From: Edaphochlamys debaryana
Lineage: Eukaryota; Chlorophyta; Chlorophyceae; Chlamydomonadales
DNA length: 64,000 bases
Direction: 5' to 3'
Assembly: GCA_016858145.1 (NCBI GenBank)
Contig: JAEHOE010000016.1
Coordinates: forward strand, 1,240,001-1,304,000
Under the pieces are notes generated by a model. The model was not told the DNA's origin and did not search any database. It saw only the letters and a program-made list of their open reading frames with translations. The position numbers were made by a program, and so were the translations under genes. Numbering within the stretch: position 1 is the first letter of the stretch; the number at the start of each line of letters is the position of its first letter. This document shows positions 1 to 10,801 of this stretch, piece after piece.

Positions 1-2247
1 TGACAGACTTTGGCCCACCTGGCTAGCCTCCTCACCAAAAAAAGTCTTCTCCAAGTAATTTGGCGCAACAACGCTGCATCGACACACAAACCCGGGCCCT
101 CCGACCCCCCGCGCGCGCCTAGCTGCCTCCCCGCGCCATGTGTGGCCACGTGTCCCCCAAGAATCGGAGCCAAATGAAAGGCCACAAGATCCGTTCGGTC
201 TAGTTATTTCTGAAAGTGGATTCGGGATCCTCACGGCAAGCTCTGTTGGGATGAGGCATGATGTATGTCTGGGGAGGACCTACCCCCCCCCCCCTGATCC
301 AGGGGCCAGGACCGGTCCTGGTACCAGGGTCTGATGAACAGTGTGCATAGTGCATAATATAAGGGGCGTTGGCCCTCAACAATAATGCAGCACCGGTATG
401 GCGGGGCCAACTATCGGTAGGAGCACATTGACGTACGTGTGCGGGGCTTTTTGTGCCGACACATGGTCGGGAGAAGGCCCGTCCCTACTTCCGAGGCGGC
501 AAAACCCTCAGGAAGGGTGAGGGTGAGGTGACGACTGACGTGTTGCCTTTTGCCTGCAGACGTGTGCCATCAGAGTGCGTGTGCAAGGGGTTCTCAGGGG
601 CTCTCCCCACAGGCCCGGGCTGGCACGGCTGCAGGCCCGCAGCACGCCTGCATGCGCGCTCCCCCCTGCGGCCCCGGGCCCCATGGCTGAGGGAAGGGAT
701 TGAGTGGGCATTGCCAGCTTCTGATGATCTTGGGATTCTTGGCCCTTCCGTCTGGGGCCAACCCCTCATCCCCCCCCCCGAGCATTATGGACTTTGAGCA
801 GAAACATTGAATTGGTTTCTCGTCCCAACTGTGGGGCCTGCAAGAGTGCCGGCGATCCGTGCCGTGTCCCCGCCGCGCCTCCGTCTGCGCGACTACAGGG
901 CCCCGCCCGCCCGCCCGTCTGAGGTAGGGCCGGCGCGATCGCGGCAGCGCTGCGACGAGGACGTCGCGTCCTGACGGGGCGCACACTTCCCCACACTTGG
1001 CGACGCTTCAGCTCGAGTCGCTGCGGGCCGCAGCGACTTGGGCTGCCGCGTGCGCGACGGTGCCTCTCAGACCTCAGAGCATCGCGCAGCGCGCTCAGCC
1101 GCGCCCGTGACCGGGGAAATGTGCAAACACACATTCTCCGCGACGGCAGAATGTCCGCCCTCGCAAGTTCGTGCACATCTGGCCTTCGATGAGTTGTCTT
1201 TACGTTGAGCTAAGCGTCGGCTACGGTGGCTAGAGACTGCTGGAGACTAGAGTCGGCGAGTCGGCATGTCGTCGGGCGAAGACATGCGAAGCTACAGCGA
1301 CCCACCCGCCCTCCCCCACCTCCGCCATCGAAAGCGGGTGGAACCACGCCTCTAACATCTGCCGTGGATGCCTCTCCCGTTTCTCATCCCGCGCACCAAG
1401 CCATGTTGCGGCCAGCAGCATTGTGAACTTTGGGCAAAAACTTTGATTCCGTTTCTTGTCCCACACGTCCCCGCCCTCGTTTGCGGATGCGACAGAGGAC
1501 CCACCCGCCCTCCCCAACCTCCCCGTTGTTGAGGCCCGCTGCACTACGCCCCGTTGTCTTACAAGCCCTGCCCCCCTTCTGCCTCTCTCCTCGACACGCT
1601 CACCCTCGCGCACCCCCAACTCTTCTCCCTCACTTAAAGCCTCTGTCTCCTAACAAACCCCAAAGCCCGAAGGGCCTGACCGCTTCTTGCCGAGGGGGGG
1701 GGGGGATTTACCTATGCTGAAACACTAAGCCTATGTCATTACTATGGAAGGGGCAGAGGATATGCTCGTCGTAAGCAGTGGAGTTCTTACTTACGCTCGG
1801 TCGGCGGATGGCCCCTGCCTTCGAGGGTCGACCGTGGGGGCAGGCCGCCCGCCCCGAGGGGGGCGACACCCACACGTGACGGCTTCATACCCGGCAACCC
1901 CTCCCCCGCCTGAAGTGACCAGACTATCAGCGTCAAGGACTGAGCTTTCAAGGGCCAAAACGGCGGGACGTATTCGGACGGATTCGGATGCCAGCGGCTG
2001 TAACCAATCGAGGATGACAGACGTACCGGCCTAAGTCCGACTCGGCTTTCTCCAAACCCATTCCTTATCAACCCGCTTGCGTTAATACCATCCCCCGCGC
2101 TGCAGCAGGCCATCAACGAAGCAATACAAAGTACTGCTCCAAACTGCAACAAGGACGGCCACCCTAAGTAATACGTGCGGCTGTTGACGGTGAAGAGGAT
2201 ATGCTCTGAGGTGTTTCGCGCGAGCGCCAGGCCGCTCGCTAAGCGCA
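1..2247. other. Left-edge spacer, no gene recognised
   Basis: No reading frame here shows family motifs or a splice pattern like those of the genes downstream. Short open frames occur on both strands but overlap one another and lack coding character. The stretch holds a pair of diverged repeats (781-827 and 1417-1463). A segment at about 170-300 resembles part of the inverted-repeat element at 51.2-51.3 kb. The last 100-200 bases probably include the promoter and 5' UTR of the kinase gene starting at 2248, but no clear TATA box was seen. Confidence 0.5.
781..1463. repeat. Pair of 47-bp diverged direct repeats
   Basis: Positions 781-827 and 1417-1463 align without gaps at 38 of 47 bases (offset 636). 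Both start AGCATT and end TTCTYGTCCCA. C-rich segments around 1300-1330 and 1498-1525 (ACCCACCCGCCCTCCCC core) also repeat. This is probably a decayed duplication or repetitive-element remnant; no coding role is visible. Confidence 0.55.
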
Positions 2248-5200
2248 ATGCGACGTCGTGGCTCCGTGGCTCCGTGGCTCCGCGCAGTGCTCCTTTGTTC
2301 TCTTCTACAGCTCAGGGCTTGCGGCCGCTATGTTCACACGGGTCGTGAGCTGGCAGCGGCCATTGCGGACCCGACCGTCGCAGGTCAGCGTTCCGCAGGC
2401 GTGACGCTTAGTAGTCCGCTCTCTGTTCATGATCAAGTGTTGCTGATTACGAGCGTTTCTGAACGGTGGCCACCTGCCGGACCGTGTCGAATCCACCTCC
2501 CCAGACGTCTACATCGGCGTCCCCTTCCTCAACCTCACCGACTCCGACTGGGAGGGCGTCCAGCCGCTGCCGGTGCCCCTCAGCCGCAACCTGACGCTCA
2601 CGGGCGCTCCGGAGCTGCCCGAGTGGCCGCTGCTGGTGCTGTGGAGCACACGGAAGGTGGGGGGCCGGGGGGGCTCAGCTTGGTCGGGGGGCGAGAGGGC
2701 GTGCCGCGAGGGGTGTAGGGCCCGCCGGGTGAAACGGATCGCGGGGTTCAGCGTGTCGGCACTGCACGAGACTGCTCTCTATGGTTTTGTGGGCGAGCGC
2801 CATCCTCCTGGCGGCCCCCGCTGCCCCGCCTCGCCCACCCCCAGGTCCTGCTGCAGGACGGCGGCCGGCTGGTGCTGCACAACCTGCTGCTCTACCGCTA
2901 CAGGTGCGCGCGGCGGAGCGCTATGGCCCCGTAAGGTTGGATGATTGGCTTGGAGCGTGGAGTACTGCCTTGGTGCTACTGGACACCGGCGAGGCTGGGC
3001 TGGTCGGCGCCAAGGCCCGGGTTCCTACGCAAGCTCCTTCGGAACGAGCGTTCACCGACCCGTGGAGACGCCTTCACACCATGCCACTAGGGCCTACAGC
3101 AATTAGCTCAGGCCTCCAGGGCCCCAGGCTGCGGCCCATGGGATTACAGGCTACGCCGCGGATTGCGCCATACCAACTGCCCCTCCAGCAGGCACTCCTG
3201 ACCCGTCCGTCGCTTTCAGCTTTCAGCAACAAATCAACGCCTGCGGGAGGGCCCAACCGAATGTCCATCCAGCATCGTCCATTGACTTGTCACTTTTGGC
3301 TTTCAACGACGAGTCAGTGCCTAATGGAGCACGCCTCCCCTTGTCAGCTCTCCGCCCTCCTCCCCAAACCCTCACTCGTTCCTGCCCCTGGCCCCAACAC
3401 TCCACGTATCAGGCGCGCGAACGGCTTCCAGCCGCCTGGGACTGACATGCTGGTGCCCAGCCCCCCTGGGCCCCCGGGGGGCGCTGCTGTGTTCGACAAC
3501 AGCGTCTTGGTGCTGGGTGGGTCTCGGTGGGTCCAGGGTGGGTCCGGGGTGGGTCCGGGGTGGGTCCGGGGCGGGTCCGGGGCGGGTCCACGTGGGCCTA
3601 CGCCGACATGGGGGCCAGGTCGGGATGCCATACGCCCTCCTTGCTTCACCGGTACGTCCTCCTTCTTCATTGCCGCACATGCCGTACAGATTTTTGCGAA
3701 GAGAGCACCGTCATGGCCATCAACTACGCCGCAGCACGGCGGCCGCGCAGCATGCCTGGCTCGCAGGTGGTGCGAGTCAACGTGCCCCAGCCCGGCTGCG
3801 TCAACGTCTCTGCCCAGGCGGCAGACGCAAACCGTTTGACCACCACATTCCGGCAGGTGCGACGCCGCACTTCTGGCTTGAAAGCGAATGCCCCTGGCCG
3901 ACTGTGCAGCGCTACGGCGCCAACCTTGCGTTGCCACCTGCCGCACCTCTACCCCCCAACCAGCGCTGCTGTGCGAGCACGGATGCCGTTGATGACTTGG
4001 CGATTGGCGCGGCAGACCTGGACAACAGAAACGGTGAGTCACGGCCGTACGACTGTACGGCACTCGGTGCCGTACCATGAAACCATCAGGCGCATACAAT
4101 TTTGCTTGGACAGCGCCCAAGCGCTGTCGAGCTTGCTAGCTCGTTGCCTGTGCGGCCGATGGGTCCGTTGCTTAGCCTCGGGGCATGAAATGCCACACCC
4201 CGTCTCAGACGTGCTCTGTCTGCTGTGCGCCTCCCTCCCTTGCCCCTGCACTCCCAGGCATCTCCTCATCCAACTACTTCTTCCTCGTCAACTACTCTCG
4301 TACATGTTGTCAGCTTGTACTGCCCGAGACCTGCCGTACGGAGTACGGCGGAAGCATGGGTGGGTGCTGTGTGTGGGATACAGAGCCGAGAGCCGAAATT
4401 TTAGCAGGGCACCTAGTTGCCCACTAGGCCCACAGGCTGCTGGAGGTATCGCGACGCTCCATTTCCCAAACCTCGCATGTCCTCTTTGGCTGGTTGCAGA
4501 GTGCTGGGCGCACGTCCTTTCCCTCCGGGGCAACAACAGCGACGACCGCAATTTGTACTATATGCACGGGGACCTCTTCCCGGCGTGGGCGGCGGACGCC
4601 GGAGGCCTGGTCAACGCATCCATGCAGCCGCTGCCGCCGCCGGGGCAAGGGGGCGGCGGCGGTGATGACTCATCAGTTGTTCCGTTGGCGGTTGGCATCG
4701 GGATGGGCGTGGGAGGTGAGGCTCTGGGCTCTGTCCCGCCCGTCCCGTCCCGACTGGGGACCCCCCTGGGAAAGCCCCTAAGCACTGCTTCCGCCTGACT
4801 TCACACCCCACCCCCGGCTCTGCCCCCGCGTGTAGGGGCGGTGCTGCTGGCAGCTATGGGCTTGGCCGCTGTGGTGTGGAGGCGACAGCGGGGCGGCCGC
4901 ACGGCGGGTGGCGGCGGGTGAGTGTCGGTGGTCTGACGGCTTAGCAAGATCTCATCAGCCTCAGGCGGAGCGGCTCTCGGTAGCGCCCTGGCTTCGCTGC
5001 ACGGGTTGTCCCTGCTTGTCCCGGCTCGCTTACCCTACCTACCCACTTGCTGCTTGCCCCCCTATCTTGCCTTGCCCTAAGGCGGCTAACCTTGAGCAAG
5101 GACACCCCTCTCGGCGAGCCCACCACCGCGATTTGGATGGGTGACGACCCCAGCCCCGACTCTGGCCCCGCCAAGGCCCCCAGCGCCGCCGCCGGGGGCT

Positions 5201-7787
5201 CCGCCGCCGGCGGAGCTGAGTCAGGCGGAGACCTAACCGGCTTGGCGTGCAAGCAGGACCCCGCGGCGGGGCTGGACACCGGCCTCAGCGACCTGCCTTC
5301 CTCCTACGGCAAGCGCACGCCGCCCGCATCCGCCGCCATGGTCTGCAGCAGCTCAGGTGCGTGATCCATAAATGTACAGGGGGGGGCGGTGGGACCAGGC
5401 ACGCACGGGTAGGGGCCGGTTCAAAGCAGCCACGCGGGTTCCAAGCGGTTCTGTTCAAGCACTGCCAACCCACTGGCAGTGCTTAGTGGTGCCCAGTAGC
5501 GGTCCCTGCCAACGGTCCCGGCTCAAAAGATCCCCTCTCACGGTGTCTGTGATTGGCTGCTGGAGTCCACACGGTGCCCGCTGCCGGGCCCTGCTCACCT
5601 TTCCTGCCGACGACGGCCCTTGCCGCAGACACATCGTCCCTCCCCATCACGGAGCGAACGCCCTTCAAGGACGGACTCGACACCAAGGCTAACCTGGTCT
5701 TGCCGTACGCCGACGCTCTGGACGGGCCCGCAGCGGGCCTGGACTGGGCCTGGCCCTCGGCGTACCAGGCCCACGCGAGCCAGGGGCCCGAGCCTCACAG
5801 CCTCGGGTCCATAGCGTACGTGGAAACCCCTCCACGGGGCACAGCGTCCGGGCCTGCGCCTGCGTTTGGGCCTGCGTCTGGGCCTGGGCCTGTCCCCGGG
5901 CCTGGGGTGGGCCTGGAGTCTGGGCCTCAGTCCGGGATTTCTTCTCAGCGCCAGGGCCAAGGCGGAGACACCGTGACGTTGCTGCCCGGGCCGCCCCTGG
6001 GCAAGGGCGGCTTTGCGGCGGTGTACGCAGGTGGGCTGCAAACGAACCGCTTGAAGAGGGGACTTGAACGGGCTAGGGTAAAGTGCACGATGCGGTTCAA
6101 GACTATTACACTCCGCATTGTTGCTCCCTGACCTGGCCGGGCAAGTCATGCACGGGATGTGGAGGTCCGGTAGAAGACCGTCCTTTGACATTCCGTATTT
6201 GCTTCTGTGTTGCTCGCAGGCTCCTATAAGGGAGAGGCCGTTGCGGTCAAGATCCTTAGGCGAGGCCAGGAGGGGGTCCCTGAGCACTCAGCCGACGTGC
6301 GGGCCACGCTTGTGCAGGTGGGCCTCATCGGGCCCCGTTGCGGGCTCTTGGACCCCGGTGGGCCTCGGTGGGCCCACGGTGGGCCTCGGTGGCCTGGTCA
6401 TCAAACTTCAAGCCCTGCTGACGTGGCGCCTTTGCCCTTTCCCAGGAGCTGGAGATTCTGGCGCGGTGCCGCCACCCCAACGTGGTGCGCCTCCTGGCGG
6501 CGTGCCTCGACCCGCCGCGGCCCTTTATGTGAGAGAGAGGAAAATAGCGAAATGGCCGGGGAAGAGCCGATGGCGAGTCTCAGCTGCTCTGACGTGCCGT
6601 GCTCCGCCCCTCCCCCAGGGTGCTCGAGAAGATGGAGACGTCCCTGGATAAGCTGCTGTACGGCAAGGGCCCAGGGGAGCTGCTGCCGCTCGGACTGGTG
6701 AGAGGATCAGGAGGAAGGAGGCCTCCCCTGGGCAGCCCCGGCCATTGAATTTCCTTCTGTTTACTCACTCCTGCGACAGGTGCTGACGATAGCGAGCGAG
6801 ATTGCACGCGGCCTGGAGTACCTGGTGAGCACGAGGGGGGCGAGGTGAAAAGAAGGTTGCTTGAAGGGCGGGGATATGTCAGAAGCTGAGCGGAATATGA
6901 TCTGTGCGCTCGGTATGATCCAGTTCCCCGCTTGGCCCCTGTGCGCCCGCCCCGTCCCTCCTGTAGCACCCGACCATTCTGCACAGGGACCTCAAGCCGG
7001 CAAACGTGCTCATCAGCGACCCCTGGGGATTCAAGCCCGTGGTCAAGCTCTCGGTGAGCGGGGCGCAGCGTGGCGGGGCATGCAGGACCGAGTGATCGGG
7101 CACTGACCGTGCGGCTAGGGGGGCATTGTCCGGGCAGTTCCAAGCGTTGCTCTCGTTCCTTGCACCCCACGCCCCAGGACTTTGGCCTCTCGCGGCTGCG
7201 AGCTACTGTGCTCTGCACCCAGAACCCGGAGGCGGGTACGGCACCGTACACAGCACCTGAGTGCTTTGAAATTGGCAACCACTTCGTCACCCACAAAGCG
7301 GTGAGTACGACACAGGAATGACAGCATCACAAGATCAGGTGCTGCACAGCCCAGAGCCCACTTGACCGAACGGTCTGTCAGTCAGTCTAACTGCGACTTT
7401 CCACTCCCCTCCGTCCTGTCCATCCCGCCCTCCGTGCAGGACATATGGAGCTTTGGCACTCTCCTCTGGGAGTGCCTGGCCGGCGAGGTACCCTGGAAGG
7501 GACTGCCTGCCGTACAGATTGCCGTACAGATCACGCTGAAGAACTACCGGCTGAAGCTGCCGCCCCGGACAACGCCCGGCGGCACCGACCCACATCGCTG
7601 GCCACCGCGGCTGTTGCGGCTGCTCGCAGACTGCCTGGACACTGACCCCCTGCGGAGGCCGGCGGCGGCAGAGGTGGTCAAGCGTCTGGCCCTGGTCCAG
7701 GAGGTGGGCGGGTCGGAGAGGAAAAGCGGAGGGGGGGGGCGGGTTTTGCGGCAAAACACACACGCGGGCCGGGCCGTCGTCGGGTAA
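2248..7787 (+). CDS. Receptor-like TKL protein kinase (secreted ectodomain, one TM, kinase)
   Basis: Predicted single-pass membrane kinase of roughly 870 aa. Exons read: 2248-2383, 2505-2656, 2845-2903, about 3706-3856, about 3857-4033, 4258-4359, 4500-4715, 4836-4917, 5082-5356, 5629-6030, 6220-6317, 6446-6528, 6619-6697, 6780-6824, 6967-7053, 7178-7300, 7440-7787. The N terminus is a signal peptide (Arg-rich start, then a Leu-rich core). An ectodomain with Asn-Leu-Thr sites and cysteines follows, then a Gly/Asp juxtamembrane stretch and a TM helix split by the 4716-4835 intron. The cytoplasmic linker is Gly-Pro rich. Kinase motifs are intact: GKGGFAAV loop, VAVK lysine, HRDLKPAN, DFG, APE and DIWSFG, so an active Ser/Thr (TKL-type) kinase is expected. 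Exons 4 and 5 lie in different frames with no good intron between them (about 3767-3870), so that join is unresolved. The stop at 7785-7787 is reached by reading through a possible donor after 7703; an extra 3' exon is possible. Confidence 0.85.
3515..3592 (+). repeat. Intronic minisatellite, about 10-bp GGGTCCGGGGT unit
   Basis: About seven imperfect head-to-tail copies of a GT-rich 10-bp unit (core GGGTGGGTCC / GGGTCCGGGGT) lie in the kinase intron after exon 3. A shorter array built on GGTGGGCCTC lies at about 6355-6402 in a later intron of the same gene. Each unit contains a donor-like GGTGGG, so repeated cryptic 5' splice sites are present. Confidence 0.75.
5457..5484 (+). repeat. Perfect 11-bp hairpin in a kinase intron
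   Basis: Arm 5457-5467 (AAGCACTGCCA) is the exact reverse complement of 5474-5484, with a 6-base loop. It sits in the intron between exons ending at 5356 and starting at 5629. It could be a chance palindrome, a structured intron element or a small foldback remnant; no further function can be read. Confidence 0.7.
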
Positions 7788-7822
7788 TGGTAGCCAAGCA
7801 GCGGGCCCTGGTCAAGGAGGTG
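7674..7822 (+). repeat. Duplicated 3' end of the kinase exon
   Basis: The last kinase-domain codons (7674-7706, encoding VVKRLALVQEV) recur in degenerate form at 7790-7822, just past the stop codon, offset 116 nt. Similarity continues into the purine-rich bases that follow. It looks like a local tandem duplication of the exon edge and its donor-like GAGGTG, since diverged. Confidence 0.7.
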
Positions 7823-10801
7823 TGCAGGTCGCAGGATGGAAGCGGGGGAGGCGGCAGCTGGAGGTTCAGTCCAAGACGTGAGCGTCCTGACGCGTCCGGC
7901 TCGATCCCTCTGAGCTCACGCCCGCTCGACCCCCCCCCCCCCCCCCCGGGCCCCACCGCTGCAGGCTATGCACCTGCATGCGATGCGCCCGGATGCATAG
8001 GGGTGGAGGGTGGGGGCCTGGTCGGTGTATATTCACGCGCGACAGGCACCGGCTACCAGGCAGGGACGCGAGCCCGTGCTGGAAGCGCGCGTCTCGTGTG
8101 TCAGAGCGAGCCGTCAAGCCAAGTGGAATGACGTGGCATGCGTGCCACGACGACACGGAACTGATGAGACTTCTTGCTTGGCGAGGCGGCGGCTGCCGCT
8201 ATATGGGTGGGCCGAAGCTCCGTATCGGTGGCTCCGCACCGCACGTGACGCGGTGTCGTCGTTTTGCGCTTGATGCAAGGCGGGGGAGGGGGGCTACGCA
8301 CTGAGGCGCTGGGGGCTTGCTCCTCCGGCCCTGATGGGAATGGTGTGCATGCTTGCCCCCAAAACCTCCATTCGTGATGCATGCATGTATGTCCACGCAG
8401 CACGGGTGCAAGTAGTGCAAGTCATATAACGCAGAGGAATGATGAGGTAATCTGGGCTGCTTGAATGACACTGGTAGTGCTTCTACATGCGCATGCAATG
8501 GACTTCAGTCGGCGAGGCTAGTCATACATGCGGGTTATAATGATACCGTGGAGCCCGTGAAAGGGTGGGTCGGGGTTGGTGTGAGGCTATGCGTGACGGC
8601 GCTCGGCTGACGCCGAGAGTATGCGTCTAAGGGTGCTGCCGTGGGCAAGGGTTTCCATGTCGATGTTATCAACATCCATTAGCCGATCGGGTTACATATG
8701 CTGTGGTTTCTACTACTCCTCTCAGGACAGGTTTCGTTGTATTTCCAGTGGGGTCTCTAAGTAGTACCCTAGCCACCCCTCCTCAATGTTCCATTTCCTT
8801 CACAATGCTGTGTACAAGCGGTTCTGGTGGTGGGCTACAGATCTTGATTGCGGTGGGCCCCGCGGCGGGCGGATCCACAGGGCCTCAACTCTAGCCACGC
8901 ACCCTGGACGGTTTTGAGCGGGGACGAAACGGGCCCTAGTACCATTGAACCCCGGTTGGATTATGCTGCTGCGTCCACGACTCAGAAGAGGTGGATGGGT
9001 GGCGTAGCAGATTGGGTGGAGGGTTTGGGCCTGCGGGCTCAGTCCTTGTGGCGGTCCCCGTACTGTCCTCCTGGAGTTGTCTGTTATGAGCGCCCAGGTC
9101 CATAACTTTCAATCCTGCTCACCATGTTTCTGTACCGTGCACCAAGTCATATCTTACATCCAGTCATTCGTGTGCCCCGCCCGGCTCTGTCGGGGTGAGG
9201 AGCAGAGCCCTTGGGAAATGCGCCATGTTCCGCGCCGGGGCATTCCTCTCTACCGGTACCCTGGACTGAGGTTACGGTCAGGGGATCTGGGTTCCTTGCC
9301 GGTGTCCCAGGAGCCGGACGCATTCCCGCACGCACTTCAGTACCCTGTTCGTTGTTAAGGTATCTTGAGGCATAGTTTGAGGGGTGCTGTCCTCCTACCG
9401 GACAGACCCTTTCGTTGCTGCTAACCGGGCCCTGCTATGCATGCATGCCCGGAGGCTGCAGTGCGCGTACGGCCGGCCGCCGGGGCGGCCCCCGCCCGTG
9501 GATTAAGACGAGCGACAGGTGCCCAATTTCTGTTGGTGTGCGTGCTTGCCGTGGGCTCCTCAAGAAGGCTGGGCTGACTCGTTGGGGCAAGGGTGACCCG
9601 ACGTGACTTGCTAATAAGTGGGTCTGAGTTTGTGACGGCTGGAGCCTACCGTGCCAGGGAGCCTCCTGAGGCTTGGGGTGCATGGAATCAAGCCGGCCCT
9701 GGCCCATGGAATCTATCAATAAGCAGGCAGGTGGCAGGTGCTCTTCGTAAGCTAGCAGGCCCTTGATTAGGCTTGCCTTTCTAGATGTTCGCGGGTATTC
9801 ATGAGGCCACGAAGTGTGTGAGGGTAAGAACTCTGAAGACATGGAATGGCTTCGGCGAACCGGCGCCGGCAGCACAAAGCACGAAGCAAGGGTTTGGGTT
9901 CCTGGTGCTGGTCTGGTGCCCTGCCTCCCTGGATGCGTGGGTCGGCGTACGATAGATGACGTACGGCCTCGCCGTGAAGGGACGGGCGTACGGATCCTTG
10001 GTGGGCGTGGGGAGTCGAATTGGATGCGCGTGAAGCGGGCAAGGCGCTAGGGGTCAGGGACACATCTCCGGTCAGGGACGCTTCCCGGCAGAGCGGTGGC
10101 ACTCAGGGCTTAAACGGATGTGCAAGGTAACTCAGGGCGATATGTGCAATTGTGTCAAAAGCCGGCCGCACCGGCCGCTTCTATCCGCTTCCGTTCGTGA
10201 CGACAAGGGACGGCCCCGGACTAGAGATAGGAGGGCAGCCAGTGGGGCCCTTCTCCCAGCAGAGGTTGCTCGTACAGGAATCGAGGCACGGGGCAGGAAC
10301 GGAGGCGACCCGGCGCGGGGCTGGGAGGGGCGGAGGCTGGGCGGAGGCACTGGCGAGGTGCCGACAGGGTGGCGACCCCCGGGACGTGCAGCGCGGAACT
10401 TGGAGTGTTCGGCCGCGCGCGTCCTGTCTGTTCAAACTCGTGATGCCAGTAAAGAGTGTCTCTGGGCACTTGTGGGAGCATGGCTGTCGCCGCGTCGCCA
10501 GGCACATGCTGACTGCACGCCCCCGCCCCTCCGAGGCCTTCACAGCCGACAGCTTGAGTAATAACAAAGCAAGACACCTTCAAAGCAGTCTGTGTGACCA
10601 AACGACCTGCTCTCGCGGCTCGATTCCGGCTTGCGTGTTGCCCCTTCTCTTTGACCGGCATGCCCCGAGCTCGCGCATGACCTTAGCTTAATCTATATAG
10701 CTTGCCATAGGTCTGCAGACATGGGAACGTAGCACTCGTGCTTCAATTAGAATTGGGCTGCCAGCTGAGCCAGGGCGATCAGGCTCGGCCTCGCTGGCGC
10801 A
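7788..10801. other. Spacer between kinase and PAN2 genes
   Basis: No frame on either strand shows recognisable motifs or plausible exon chains. The first several hundred bases probably contain the kinase 3' UTR, but no TGTAA poly(A) signal was found. The last 100 bases or so are probably PAN2 5' UTR. A poly-C run lies at 7930-7948. Confidence 0.5.

Noticed and set aside
2781..3839. 352-codon plus-strand frame across the kinase 5' region
   Set aside because: It runs through the minisatellite intron and is out of frame with the ectodomain exons on either side.
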